Of a stretch of 64,000 nt of DNA, positions 41,398-50,758 are shown one piece after another. The DNA is from Cohnella nanjingensis. GTDB lineage: Bacteria; Bacillota; Bacilli; Paenibacillales; Paenibacillaceae. The stretch spans positions 162,712 through 226,711 of the forward strand of contig NZ_JACJVP010000032.1 in assembly GCF_014212125.1 (NCBI RefSeq), given 5' to 3'. Under the pieces are notes generated by a model. That model was not told the DNA's origin and searched no databases. It worked only from the letters and a program-made list of their open reading frames with translations. The first letter of the stretch is position 1; every line of letters starts with the position of its first letter. The position numbers were made by a program, and so were the translations under genes.

Positions 41398-42953
41398 AGG
41401 TCATGATCGTAGACGACGAAGTCATCATCCGCAACGGACTGAGCACCGTCATCAAATGGGAAGAGCTCGGCTTCCGCCTGCTGCCGCCGGCCGCCTCGGC
41501 GGAGGAGGCGCTGGCGCGGTTCCCGGAGGAGCAGCCGAATATCGTCTTGACGGACATCCGCATGACCGGCATGGACGGGCTCGCGCTGTCCGCCGAGATG
41601 AAGCGGCTGCTGCCGGACACCGAGATCATCATCCTCACCGGATACGACTCCTTCTCCTACGCGCAGCAGGCGTTGCGCGACGGCGTCAACGACTACCTGC
41701 TCAAGACGAGCCGTCCCGAGGAGATCATCATGGCCGCCATGAAGGCCAAGCAGCGCCTGCTCGAACGCTGGGCGTCCCGCAGGCAGGAGAGCATGGGCCG
41801 CTCCGCCTTCCGCGACAGCCTGCTGGAGCGGCTCTTGACGGAAGAGCGCCCGTCCGCGGCCGCCGAGTCGGTCTCCGAGCTGCTGCCGGGCTTGCGCCCG
41901 GACGCCGGCGCCTACCAGGTGATGATCGCCGCCGCCTCGGGATGGGGGAGCGCGCCCGCCGACCGATCGCTGGCCCAATTCGCCGTGGCGAACATGACGC
42001 AGGAGCTGATCCCCTGCGAGACGCTGCTGCGCAAAGACCATGTGCTGATCGTGCTGAGCCGGCCGAACGACGGCTGCCGGACGGAGCAGGTCGAGGCCGA
42101 GCTGACGCGCATCAGCCGGAAGCTGAAGTGCCGGCTGTTCGCGGCGGCGGGCTCCTGCGTGGCGTCGCTGCAAGGGCTTCGGCAGTCGCACGCGGAGGCC
42201 GCGTTCGCCTTCGCGTTCCGCTGGATCGCCGGCGAAGAGGCGCTCATCCCTTACGACCGGGTGGCCGGCCGCAAAGGCGGGAGAGCGTTCTGTACCCAAG
42301 AGGGAGAGGCCCGGTTGATCGCGATGCTGAAGACCGGCAGCGTGATCGAGCTCCGGCGCTGGGTGGACGAAGCGATCGGCGCCCAGCTCGCGGACCCGGA
42401 GGTGACCCCGGACTCTCTGCAGGCGTATATCCACTCGGTCGTCCTCTCGGGGCAGCGCTGGGTCGAGCGGATGATGCAGGCGCTCGGCGAAGACGCGTCG
42501 GCCGACGAGCAGCTGCGGCACGAGCCGCCCGACCGCGACGGCCGGCCGCAGGAGGCGCTGTTCGGCCGGCTTCAGTCCGTCATGGAGCTCTATCGGGAGT
42601 TCCTCTCGGGCGAGCGGGTGTCGTATATCAAGCGGGCGGTCGCCTATATCCAGACCAACCTCGATAAGAGCCTGACCTTGCAGCAGGTGGCCAAGCACGT
42701 CCATCTGAACCCGAGCCACTTCAGCGAAGTGTTCAAGCGCGAGACGGGCTGGACCTACATCGACTTCGTGACGCGGGAGCGCATCGCCCGCGCGAAGGCA
42801 ATGCTCGAACAGTCCCCGGCGAAGATCAGCGAGATCGCGGGCAGCGTCGGCTACGAGGACGTGAAGTACTTCAGCCAACTGTTCAAGAAGCTCACGGGAC
42901 AGACCCCTTCGGAGTACCGCCAAAAACCCGATGGTTCTCCCCCCTCCTCCTAA
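41394..42953 (+). CDS. YesN-type response regulator with AraC HTH
   Basis: A 519-residue regulator. The receiver has D7-D8, D54 in NIVLTDIRMTG and Lys in YLLKTSRPEE. A long middle region follows, then the AraC HTH: VAKHVHLNPSHFSEVFKRE and GSVGYEDVKYFSQLFKKLTG, ending PSEYRQK. It probably activates the binding-protein gene 95 bases downstream, where direct repeats precede a -35-less promoter. Confidence 0.93.
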   Translation: MKVMIVDDEVIIRNGLSTVIKWEELGFRLLPPAASAEEALARFPEEQPNIVLTDIRMTGMDGLALSAEMKRLLPDTEIIILTGYDSFSYAQQALRDGVNDYLLKTSRPEEIIMAAMKAKQRLLERWASRRQESMGRSAFRDSLLERLLTEERPSAAAESVSELLPGLRPDAGAYQVMIAAASGWGSAPADRSLAQFAVANMTQELIPCETLLRKDHVLIVLSRPNDGCRTEQVEAELTRISRKLKCRLFAAAGSCVASLQGLRQSHAEAAFAFAFRWIAGEEALIPYDRVAGRKGGRAFCTQEGEARLIAMLKTGSVIELRRWVDEAIGAQLADPEVTPDSLQAYIHSVVLSGQRWVERMMQALGEDASADEQLRHEPPDRDGRPQEALFGRLQSVMELYREFLSGERVSYIKRAVAYIQTNLDKSLTLQQVAKHVHLNPSHFSEVFKRETGWTYIDFVTRERIARAKAMLEQSPAKISEIAGSVGYEDVKYFSQLFKKLTGQTPSEYRQKPDGSPPSS

Positions 42954-42993
42954 TGGATGTCCCCTGCCCATCGCGGCGGGGCGACTCTATACT
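42936..42993 (+). promoter_or_regulatory. Candidate activator-dependent promoter of the binding-protein gene
   Basis: TCTCCCC (42936-42942) and TGTCCCC (42958-42964) are spaced 22 bases apart, as in the 30.4-kb promoter. TATACT (42988-42993) is the -10 at a matching distance; the -35 position is poor. The C-rich repeats are low in complexity, so caution is needed. The first repeat lies in the end of the regulator gene. Confidence 0.4.
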
Positions 42994-43048
42994 GAAGTTG
43001 TTCCACCGCAAGGCGACATCGAACTTCAATCAGGAGGGGTAACATCGG

Positions 43049-44395
43049 ATGAAGAAAAAGACAGGGGCGCTCGCCGCTCTCACGTTGTCGGCGTCGCTGG
43101 CGCTGGCCGGTTGCGGCAGCGGCGGCAAGGAATCCGGAAACGCAAACGCGAATAACGGGCAGGGCGACGGCAAGGAAAAGGTCACGCTGTCGCTCTGGCA
43201 CAACTATACGGGCGACGATCAACGCGCCAAGACGATGCGCGCCATCGTCGAGCAGTACCAGAAGGACCATCCGAACGTCGAGCTCGACATCCAGGCGATT
43301 CCGCCCGACGGCTACCGGACGCGGCTGAAGACGGTGGCGGCGGCCAACGAGATGCCCGATCTGTTCGTCATGTGGCCAGGCGTGATGACGAAGGAGTTCC
43401 AGGCCGGCGACTTGATTCAGCCGATCAACGAGCTGCTGGACAGCAAGACGGAGTGGAAGAACAACTTCCTGCCCGGCTCGTTCGACGGCTTCACGATCGG
43501 ATCGGACATCTATAGCGCGCCGATCGCGCTGTCGCCGACGTCGATTCTCTACTACAACAAATCGATCCTCGATGCGAACGGCCTGCAAGTGCCGAAGACG
43601 TGGGACGACCTGCTGAAGGCCGTCGAAGTGCTCAAGAGCAAGAAGATCACGCCGATCGCGCTGGGCAACAAAGCGGCTTGGCTCGCGCAATCGAGCATCT
43701 TCAGCTCGCTGGCCGACCGCGTCACCGGGACGGAATGGTTCCTGAAGGCCGCGTCGAACGACGGCGCGAAGTTCACGGATCCCGAATTCGTGAAGGCGCT
43801 GACGTACTTGCAGGATCTGCAGAAGGCCGGCGCGTTCCAGGACGGGTTCAACGCGCTCGACAATACGCAGATGGAGCAATACTTCGCCCAAGGCAAAGCG
43901 GCGATGATGATCGACGGCGGTTGGGCGCTGACCAACCTGGCGGCCACGGCGTCCCAGGACGCGATGTCCCAGATGGGCGCCGCCGTCCTGCCTTCGATCC
44001 CGGGCGGGAAGGGCGATCCGAACACGCTGTCCGGCGTCGTCGGCACGGGTCTCGGCATGGGCAAGAAAGTGTCCGGCGCGAAGAAGCAGGCGGCCTACGA
44101 TCTGCTGTACGCGATGGCCGGGCCGGACGCGCAGAAGCGCGTGCTGGAGAGCAACCAGCTGGTCAGCTACAAGGTCGATCTCGACAAGAGCAAGGTCACG
44201 CCGATCTTCGCCGAAGTGTACGCGCTCGTCAATAGCGTGAACAGGACGCCCGTGTACGACGGGGTGCTGTCCTCCGCCGTCGCGGACGAAGTGAACAACG
44301 GCCTGCAGGATCTGCTGATGGGCGGCAAGCCGGAGACGATCGCGAAGAAGATCCAGGACGCCCAAGACAAGTCGACCCAATCGGATAAGAAGTAA
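43049..44395 (+). CDS. Extracellular sugar-binding lipoprotein, family 1
   Basis: A 448-residue lipoprotein. The lipobox is LAGC with Cys22, then a Gly/Asn-rich tether. Family-1 motifs: VTLSLWHNYTGDDQRAKTMR, YQKDHPNVELDIQAIPPDGYRTRL, LPGSFDGFTIGSDIYSAP, VPKTWDDLLKAVEVLK and AMMIDGGWALTNL. It captures the substrate for the permeases that follow. The hexosaminidase encoded after them suggests a HexNAc-containing ligand. Confidence 0.93.
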   Translation: MKKKTGALAALTLSASLALAGCGSGGKESGNANANNGQGDGKEKVTLSLWHNYTGDDQRAKTMRAIVEQYQKDHPNVELDIQAIPPDGYRTRLKTVAAANEMPDLFVMWPGVMTKEFQAGDLIQPINELLDSKTEWKNNFLPGSFDGFTIGSDIYSAPIALSPTSILYYNKSILDANGLQVPKTWDDLLKAVEVLKSKKITPIALGNKAAWLAQSSIFSSLADRVTGTEWFLKAASNDGAKFTDPEFVKALTYLQDLQKAGAFQDGFNALDNTQMEQYFAQGKAAMMIDGGWALTNLAATASQDAMSQMGAAVLPSIPGGKGDPNTLSGVVGTGLGMGKKVSGAKKQAAYDLLYAMAGPDAQKRVLESNQLVSYKVDLDKSKVTPIFAEVYALVNSVNRTPVYDGVLSSAVADEVNNGLQDLLMGGKPETIAKKIQDAQDKSTQSDKK

Positions 44396-44415
44396 ACATC
44401 ATCGCATGGGAAACG

Positions 44416-44451
44416 CGGTTTCGGATCTCCTCCCGCGGAGAGCCGAAACCG
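44416..44451 (+). promoter_or_regulatory. Intra-operon hairpin between binding protein and permease
   Basis: CGGTTTCGG..CTCC pairs with GGAG..CCGAAACCG (44416-44430 with 44437-44451), two internal bases unpaired on each side. It ends in TTTG, so partial termination or protection of the upstream mRNA from decay is plausible. Confidence 0.6.
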
Positions 44452-44488
44452 TTTGATCCCGTTGCCCGAAGGAAAGGGAGGGGGCGTC

Positions 44489-45364
44489 ATGACGTCTACC
44501 GGCCGAGCTAGAGGATTTATCGCGATCGCGCTGCTCCCCGCGCTGCTCTTGTTTCTGTTTTTCGTCATCGTTCCGATCTTCTGGTCCGCGTATTACGGCT
44601 TCTTCGACTGGAAGGGCATCGGGTCGGCCAAGTTCATCGGGTTCGGCAACTATGCCGAAGTCATCCATGACCCCGTGTTCTGGCGGTCCTTCAAGAACAA
44701 CATGCTGATCGTCGCGGCGTCCGTCTTCGGCCAGGTGCCGATCGCGCTGGTGCTCGCGCTCCTGCTGCTGCGCAACGCCTGGATTCATAAGTTCATCCGC
44801 ACGTCCGTGTTCATGCCGATGGTGCTGTCGTCCGTGGTCGTCGGCATTATCTGGGGCTACATCTACCACCCGGAGATCGGGATCTTGAACTTCCTGCTCG
44901 ACCGCCTCGGGCTCGCTTCGTGGAAGCGGCAATGGCTGTCCGATCCGAGCGTCTCGATGTATTCGCTGATGGTTCCGATCATCTGGAACTATATCGGCCC
45001 TTATCTCATCCTGTTTCTCGCCGCCCTGCAGAATATTCCCAGCGAGATGGACGACGCCGCCAAGATCGACGGGGCCCAAGGCTCCCGCAAGCTGTTCTCC
45101 ATCACGCTGCCGCTCATATGGGACACGATCAAAGTCGCGGTCGTGCTCTGCATTTCCGGAAGCCTCAAAGCGTTCGACCTGATCTACATTATGACCGGCG
45201 GGGGACCCGCGCACTCGACGGAGCTGCTCGCCTCCTACATGTATAACAACACGTTCTCCATCTATAGATTTGGCTATGGCAGCGCCGTCTCCACGACGAT
45301 CATCCTGATCAGCCTCGTCCTGATCGCCGGCAGCCAATATCTGATGAAGAGAGACAACAGGTAA
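44489..45364 (+). CDS. CUT1 sugar ABC transporter permease (MalF-like)
   Basis: A 291-residue membrane protein starting at ATG 44489 after AAAGGGAGG; the earlier in-frame start covers the ribosome binding site and is rejected. First helix FIAIALLPALLLFLFFVIV, EAA loop EMDDAAKIDGAQGSRKLFSITLP. It works with the next permease. Confidence 0.92.
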   Translation: MTSTGRARGFIAIALLPALLLFLFFVIVPIFWSAYYGFFDWKGIGSAKFIGFGNYAEVIHDPVFWRSFKNNMLIVAASVFGQVPIALVLALLLLRNAWIHKFIRTSVFMPMVLSSVVVGIIWGYIYHPEIGILNFLLDRLGLASWKRQWLSDPSVSMYSLMVPIIWNYIGPYLILFLAALQNIPSEMDDAAKIDGAQGSRKLFSITLPLIWDTIKVAVVLCISGSLKAFDLIYIMTGGGPAHSTELLASYMYNNTFSIYRFGYGSAVSTTIILISLVLIAGSQYLMKRDNR

Positions 45365-45377
45365 GGGGGGACCGTCC

Positions 45378-46205
45378 ATGCAATTGCGCCATTGGCGGAA
45401 CGGATTGACGAACGGTCTCATGACCGTTTACGCGCTCGTTACGCTGTACCCGCTGTTCTGGCTGTTCATCAGCTCCGTGAAGTCCAACGAAGAATTTTAT
45501 TCCCGGCCGTTCCGGTTTCCGACGACGTGGCACTGGGACAGCTTCTCCCGCGCGTGGAAGATATCCGACATGGGAACGGGCATGTTCAACTCCGTCATCG
45601 TGACGGCCGTATCCCTCGTGCTCACCTTGGTCGTCGGCGCCCTGGCCGCGTACGTGCTGTCGCGCTTCCAGTTCCGGCTGAAGTGGCTCGTCATGGGGGT
45701 GTTCCTGCTCGGGATGCTGATCCCGATTCATAGCACGCTCGTGCCGCTTTTCATCGTCATGAACAAGATTCATCTGCTGAATACGTACGGCGCGCTCATC
45801 TTCCCTTACGCGGCCTTCGAGCTGCCGATCGCGATCTTCATTCTCCAGGCGTATATGAATACGTTCCCGAAGGAGATCGAGGAGGCGGCGTTCATCGACG
45901 GCATGGGCTACTGGGGCATCTTCGCCAAGATGATGCTGCCGCTGTCCGCCCCGGCGCTGTCGACGGTCGGGATTCTGGCGGTGCTGCGCTTCTGGAACGA
46001 CTTCTCGTTCGCGCTCGTGTTCATCAGCAAGCCGGCGCTCAAGACGCTGCCGCTCAGCTTGTCCATGTTCGCCACCGGGTACATGACGGACTACCAGCTC
46101 ACGATGGCCGCCTTGGCGATCGCGGTCATCCCGACCATCGTCGTGTATCTGATCTTCCAGAAGTCCATCATGCAGGGCATGGTCGCCGGCGCGGTGAAAG
46201 GATAA
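45378..46205 (+). CDS. CUT1 sugar ABC transporter permease (MalG-like)
   Basis: A 275-residue membrane protein starting after AAGGGGGG. First helix LMTVYALVTLYPLFWLFISS, EAA loop EIEEAAFIDGMGYWGIFAKMMLP with Gly-Met in place of the usual Gly-Ala, and the standard end IMQGMVAGAVKG. The hexosaminidase gene follows after 37 bases. Confidence 0.92.
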   Translation: MQLRHWRNGLTNGLMTVYALVTLYPLFWLFISSVKSNEEFYSRPFRFPTTWHWDSFSRAWKISDMGTGMFNSVIVTAVSLVLTLVVGALAAYVLSRFQFRLKWLVMGVFLLGMLIPIHSTLVPLFIVMNKIHLLNTYGALIFPYAAFELPIAIFILQAYMNTFPKEIEEAAFIDGMGYWGIFAKMMLPLSAPALSTVGILAVLRFWNDFSFALVFISKPALKTLPLSLSMFATGYMTDYQLTMAALAIAVIPTIVVYLIFQKSIMQGMVAGAVKG

Positions 46206-46242
46206 ACCGTTCGGCACGGCATAACGACGGGAGGATAACGAG

Positions 46243-48168
46243 TTGAAGCTGCGATTGGAGGGAGACCTGGCGGATCTGCGGCCAGGCATCGAAGCGTTGG
46301 CGCCCGAGCTCGGCATCGCGCCCGCGGACAGGGACGGAACCGTCGTCCGCGTGGCGGCTTCGGCGTCGTCAGAGACGCTCGAGGTCGGCATGGCGGAAGG
46401 GGAAGCGTATATCCGTTACGGACGGAAGCATCAGTTTTTCCGCGGCCTCGGCCTGCTCGTACAGCGTCTGCGCGAGGGCGCGGACGAGCCGTTCGTCATC
46501 CGGGAGCGGCAGCAGTTCGACCGGATCGGACCGATGTTCGATCTGAGCCGCAACGGGGTGCTGACGCAGGACGCGTTCGAGCGCTTGCTGAACAAGATGG
46601 CCTTGATGGGCTTGAATTCGGTCATGCTGTATATGGAGGATACCTACGCCATCGAAGGCGAGCCCTACTTCGGCTACATGCGCGGACGCTATACGCAGGC
46701 GGAGCTCAAGGCGATCGACGACTATGCCGACCGGTTCGGCATCGAGGCGTTCCCCAGCATCCAGACGCTCGCGCACCTGGAGGAGTTCCTGAAGTGGGAG
46801 CCGGTCTCGCACTACCGGGACACGAAGGGGGCGCTGCTGGTCGGCGACGCGCGGACGGACGCGCTGATCGCGCGCATGGTTGCCGCGGCCAGCGCTCCGT
46901 TCCGCAGCCGCCGCATCCACATCGGCATGGACGAGGCGGAGGAGCTCGGGCGCGGCAAGTACTTGGACCGCTACGGCTACGCCGAGCGGTTCGACATCAT
47001 GACGGCGCATCTGGACAAGGTGCTGGCAGCCGTGCGCGACCAAGGGCTCGAGCCGATGATGTGGAGCGACATGTTCTTGAAGCTGGCGTCCGACAGCGGC
47101 AGCGAATACTACGACGCGGAAACGGCGATACCGGAAGAGATGGCGCGCCGCGTGCCCCGGGACGTCGCCATGGTCTATTGGGACTACACGCATATGGACG
47201 CCGCGGATTACGAGAAGCAGATCGCGAACCACCGTCCGCTCGGCAGCCGGCTCGTCTTCGCCGGCGCGGTGTGGATCTTCAACACGTTCGGCGTCAACTA
47301 CGGCTTGTCGCTGAACGCGTCGGACGCCGCGCTCCAGGTGTGCAAGAAGGAAGGCATACGCGAGGCGTACGCGACGATGTGGGGCGACGACGGCAACGAG
47401 GGCAATCCGTTCGCGGCGCTGCTCGGCCTGCAGCTCTACGCGGAGCATGCGTATTCGGCGGACAAGCCGTCGCGGGCGCAGGTGGCCGCGCGGGCGAAGT
47501 TCTGCACCGGGATCGACGCCGAAGCGTTCCTGCTGCTGAAGGACTTGGACGAGGTGCCCGGCTCCGAGCCGGACAATCGCAGGCAGAGCAATCCTTCGAA
47601 GTTCCTGCTGTATCAGGACGCGCTGCTGGGGTTGTTCGACAAGCAGATCGAAGGCTTGGGGCTGGCCGCGCACTACGCCCGGCTGGAGGAGCGCATCCGG
47701 CAGAGCCGGACGCCGGGCGCGGCGCTGGACGAGATCTTCGAGGTGCCGCAGCGGCTGTGCGCCGTGCTGAAGCGCAAGAGCGAGCTCGGCATCGCGCTGA
47801 AGCGCGCGTACGACGCCAAGGACTGCGACGCGCTGCAGCACGCGGCGACCGTGACGCTGCCCGCGATCGCGGAGGCGGTGCGCGAGCTGCGCGCCGCGCA
47901 TCGCGCGCAGTGGATGCGCATGTTCAAGCCGTTCGGCTGGGAAGTGCTCGACATCCGCTACGGCGGCGTCGCGAACCGGCTGGAGTCGGCGTCGCTGCGG
48001 CTGCTCGACTATGTCGAGGCGCGCATCGACCGGATCGAAGAGCTGGAGCAGGAGCGGCAGGTCTACAGCTCCGCCAACCGGTTCAACCAGCGGGGCACAG
48101 GCTGGTGCAGCTACTACTATCGCATGGCTTCGCCGAACGTGTTCTACCATGTGGTGAATCCGTTCTGA
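46243..48168 (+). CDS. GH20 beta-N-acetylhexosaminidase (GcnA/Hex1-like)
   Basis: A 641-residue cytoplasmic enzyme; the start is TTG 46243 after GGGAGG. An N-terminal alpha/beta domain (about 1-75, ending FRGLGLLVQRL) precedes the TIM barrel. The catalytic pair Asp230-Glu231 sits in IHIGMDEAEELGRG, with Glu as acid/base and Asp orienting the substrate acetamido group. Barrel markers include MFDLSRNGVL, LYMEDTYAIEGEPYFGYMRG and MMWSDMFLKL. No signal peptide is present, so it cleaves imported HexNAc oligosaccharides. The layout matches single-domain exo-hexosaminidases of streptococci and Paenibacillus. Confidence 0.88.
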   Translation: MKLRLEGDLADLRPGIEALAPELGIAPADRDGTVVRVAASASSETLEVGMAEGEAYIRYGRKHQFFRGLGLLVQRLREGADEPFVIRERQQFDRIGPMFDLSRNGVLTQDAFERLLNKMALMGLNSVMLYMEDTYAIEGEPYFGYMRGRYTQAELKAIDDYADRFGIEAFPSIQTLAHLEEFLKWEPVSHYRDTKGALLVGDARTDALIARMVAAASAPFRSRRIHIGMDEAEELGRGKYLDRYGYAERFDIMTAHLDKVLAAVRDQGLEPMMWSDMFLKLASDSGSEYYDAETAIPEEMARRVPRDVAMVYWDYTHMDAADYEKQIANHRPLGSRLVFAGAVWIFNTFGVNYGLSLNASDAALQVCKKEGIREAYATMWGDDGNEGNPFAALLGLQLYAEHAYSADKPSRAQVAARAKFCTGIDAEAFLLLKDLDEVPGSEPDNRRQSNPSKFLLYQDALLGLFDKQIEGLGLAAHYARLEERIRQSRTPGAALDEIFEVPQRLCAVLKRKSELGIALKRAYDAKDCDALQHAATVTLPAIAEAVRELRAAHRAQWMRMFKPFGWEVLDIRYGGVANRLESASLRLLDYVEARIDRIEELEQERQVYSSANRFNQRGTGWCSYYYRMASPNVFYHVVNPF

Positions 48169-48191
48169 TGCTTTGCGTTTCGCATTTTCTT

Positions 48192-48228
48192 ACGACCGCT
48201 TCCCCCGAGAGGGAAGCGGTCGTTTTCA
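48192..48228 (+). terminator. Terminator after the hexosaminidase gene
   Basis: ACGACCGCTTCCC (48192-48204) pairs perfectly with GGGAAGCGGTCGT (48211-48223), followed by TTTTC. Confidence 0.9.
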
Positions 48229-48327
48229 TTATGTCCGCCGCGCGGTCAAGCCGGGAAGGGGGCGGCGCGAATCCCGCGCGAAAGCGACATTCGCCGGCGC
48301 GAACCGGAAGGGCGTCGGGACTTCGAT

Positions 48328-48383
48328 CTAAAAATAGTGTACCGTAAATGCTAAACTTAATGCACTCCGCGCGAGGTTAAGAT
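48328..48383 (+). promoter_or_regulatory. Shared-operator promoter, copy 1 (binding-protein gene)
   Basis: CTAAAAATAGTGTACC (48328-48343) and AATGCACTC (48359-48367) precede the -10 TAAGAT (48378-48383). Offsets are 31 and 50 bases from the first base, identical to those at 59421. No -35 consensus is present. The TG-Y-AC cores repeat 23 bases apart, suggesting an AraC-type dimer. Confidence 0.7.
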
Positions 48384-48462
48384 AAACACGTGCAAAGCAG
48401 ACAGACACAGGCCTAATCGCAACTATGCAGAACAAAGACATCAGAGCAGGGGGATGGATTCG

Positions 48463-49800
48463 TTGAAAAAAATGAAAACGGTTGTAGCAAGCGCGGCGGC
48501 GCTCACCGCGTTCGCGGCGGTCTTAAGCGGATGCGGCGGCTCCGGATCGAACGATACCGCGGGCGGCGCGTCCGGCGGCGAAGGCGCCAAGGACAAGAAA
48601 GTCACGCTGACGATGCTCGTCTCCGGGAACAAGGCGGCGGACGGGCAAGACTTCGAGCTCGACGTGCTGCCGAAGATGGTGCACGACAAGTTCCCGAACA
48701 TTACGCTCGAAGTTCAGAAGCTGCCCGACGACCAGTACAACACGTCGATCAAGACGAAGCTGGCCGCCGGCGAAGGCCCCGACTTCTATCGCATCTGGCC
48801 GAGACTGGGCGGCGGCGCGAGCGTCATCGACCTGTCCAAAGCCGGCTACCTGGCGGATCTGTCGGATCTCGGCTTCATGAACAACATCAGCGCCGGCGCC
48901 AAGGAAGATATGTCCTATGACGGCAAGATCTACGGCATCGCCAAGGGCATCGACATGCTCGGCACTTACTACAACAAGGACTTGTTCGCCAAAGCGGGCA
49001 TCTCCGACATTCCGCAGGACTGGGACGCGTTCCTGGCGGCTTGCCAGAAGCTGAAGGACGCGGGCGTCACTCCGATCGTCATGGGCGACAAGGATCCATG
49101 GTGGATTCAATTCGGCGCTTACCAGTTGGCCGCGAATACCGTCTACGCGGAAGACAAGGAGTTCGACGTCAAGCTGCAGGCGGGCGAGCAGAAGTTCACG
49201 GATCCGAAGTGGATCAAGGCGATCGAGATGTACAAAGAGCTGTACGACAAAGGCTACATCGCGAAAAACACGCTCGGTCTCGGCGGACCGCAGGCCACCC
49301 AGATGTTCGTAGACGGCAAGGCGGCGATGACCTTCGACGGCACGTGGGACTATCCGACGCTGACGGCCAAAGGCGCGGCCGACTTCGAACGCGGATTCTT
49401 CCCGCTGCCGGGCAACGCGCCGGGCAAGCCGGTCTGGCAAGCGGTCTCGACCGCGGCGGGCTGGGGCGTCAACGCCAAGACCAAGAACCTGGACGCCGTC
49501 AAGGACGTGCTGAACTACTGGTTCGACGACCAATCGGATCTGTTCCAGGAGTGGGTGAAGCTGAATCCTTCGATCAGCGCGTTCAACGGCGTGCCGCTCA
49601 CCAATGAGCTGTACAAGCCTTCCTACGAGCTTTATCAGAGCTCCGGCAATTCCATCTACTTCGCGAACCAGATGTGGCCGAACGGCGTAGCCGACATTCT
49701 CCAGGTCAAGTTCGGAGAGATCATCGGCGGTCAGCGTACGACGCCCGAAGACGTCACCAAGGCGATGCAAGAGAAGTTCGACCAGCTCTGGAAGAAATAA
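48463..49800 (+). CDS. Extracellular sugar-binding lipoprotein, family 1
   Basis: A 445-residue lipoprotein. I favour TTG 48463, nine bases after AGGGGG, over ATG 48454, which directly abuts it. The lipobox is LSGC with Cys24. Motifs: VTLTMLVSGNKAADGQDFEL, ITLEVQKLPDDQYNTSIKTK, YDGKIYGIAKGIDMLGTYYN, MGDKDPWWIQFGAYQLA, AAMTFDGTWDYPTL. With two permeases it forms the transporter of the rhamnoside-type region. Its promoter carries the shared operator. Confidence 0.93.
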   Translation: MKKMKTVVASAAALTAFAAVLSGCGGSGSNDTAGGASGGEGAKDKKVTLTMLVSGNKAADGQDFELDVLPKMVHDKFPNITLEVQKLPDDQYNTSIKTKLAAGEGPDFYRIWPRLGGGASVIDLSKAGYLADLSDLGFMNNISAGAKEDMSYDGKIYGIAKGIDMLGTYYNKDLFAKAGISDIPQDWDAFLAACQKLKDAGVTPIVMGDKDPWWIQFGAYQLAANTVYAEDKEFDVKLQAGEQKFTDPKWIKAIEMYKELYDKGYIAKNTLGLGGPQATQMFVDGKAAMTFDGTWDYPTLTAKGAADFERGFFPLPGNAPGKPVWQAVSTAAGWGVNAKTKNLDAVKDVLNYWFDDQSDLFQEWVKLNPSISAFNGVPLTNELYKPSYELYQSSGNSIYFANQMWPNGVADILQVKFGEIIGGQRTTPEDVTKAMQEKFDQLWKK

Positions 49801-49824
49801 TCGAAACGACGATCGCTTGTCCCC

Positions 49825-49844
49825 GGGGGCCCGAAGAGGCCCCC
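49825..49844 (+). promoter_or_regulatory. Intra-operon hairpin between binding protein and permease
   Basis: GGGGGCC (49825-49831) pairs with GGCCCCC (49838-49844) around six bases and is followed by TTCC. It is comparable in position to the hairpins at 31927 and 44416. Confidence 0.6.
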
Positions 49845-49876
49845 TTCCAATTCGATCGGGAAAGGAAACCCACCTC

Positions 49877-50758
49877 ATGAACTCAGCGGTATTGAAGAAG
49901 ACGATGTATTGGTTCGTCGTCCCTGCCTTGCTCATGTATCTCGTCTTCTGGATCTACCCGATCCTTAAGCTGTTCCAGTACAGCATCTCGGACTACAACG
50001 GCTATGTGCAGCAATTTAATTACATCGGCTTCGACAACTTCAAGCAAGTGTTCAAGGACGGCATCGTCGGCACGTCCTTGTCCAATACGTTGATCTATAC
50101 GGTCATTTTCGTCGTGTTCAGCAATGCGATCGCGCTCGGATTGGCTTTTGTCCTGAATATGAAAATACGAGCCACTGGCCTTTATCGTACAGCCGCCTAC
50201 ATCCCCACGCTGTTCAGCGCTATCGTCGTCGGCTTCATCTGGAGCTACGTGTACATGCCGGAGAGCGGCCTGATCGCGAGCGTGATGAACTGGCTGGGCA
50301 TGAACGGCTCGGATCTGAACCTGCTCGGCAGCTACGGCTCCGCCTTGTACGCGATCTCCGCCGTCGAGGTGTGGAAGCATATCGGGACGAGCACCGTCAT
50401 CTATCTCGCGGGCCTGCAGACGGTGCCGCAGGATCTGATCGAAGCGGGCAAGATCGACGGCGCGAGCAGCTGGAAGATCACGCGGTTCATCCGCATTCCG
50501 CTGCTGGCCACCTCTATTACGATTAACGTGACGCTGAGCGTCATCAACGGCTTGAAAGCGTTCGACTATCCGTTCATCATGACGAACGGCGGTCCGGGAC
50601 GGGCGACGAGCACGCTGCTCGTCGACATCTTCCGAATGGCGTTCAAGGAACAGCAGTTCGGACTCGCGTCCGCGCTGGCCGTCATCTCCTTCGCCGTCAT
50701 CATCCTCATCACGACGCTCTTCGTGACCAGACTGAACAAACGGGAGGTGTCGGCGTGA
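49877..50758 (+). CDS. CUT1 sugar ABC transporter permease (MalF-like)
   Basis: A 293-residue membrane protein starting at ATG 49877 after AAAGGAA. First helix TMYWFVVPALLMYLVFWIYP, EAA loop LIEAGKIDGASSWKITRFIRIP with Gly replacing the second Ala. It overlaps the next permease by GTGA. Confidence 0.92.
   Translation: MNSAVLKKTMYWFVVPALLMYLVFWIYPILKLFQYSISDYNGYVQQFNYIGFDNFKQVFKDGIVGTSLSNTLIYTVIFVVFSNAIALGLAFVLNMKIRATGLYRTAAYIPTLFSAIVVGFIWSYVYMPESGLIASVMNWLGMNGSDLNLLGSYGSALYAISAVEVWKHIGTSTVIYLAGLQTVPQDLIEAGKIDGASSWKITRFIRIPLLATSITINVTLSVINGLKAFDYPFIMTNGGPGRATSTLLVDIFRMAFKEQQFGLASALAVISFAVIILITTLFVTRLNKREVSA

Noticed and set aside
46369..48150. A 593-codon minus-strand frame opposite the hexosaminidase
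   Set aside because: Antisense shadow with His/Arg/Leu-rich text and no motif; the plus-strand GH20 gene is unambiguous.
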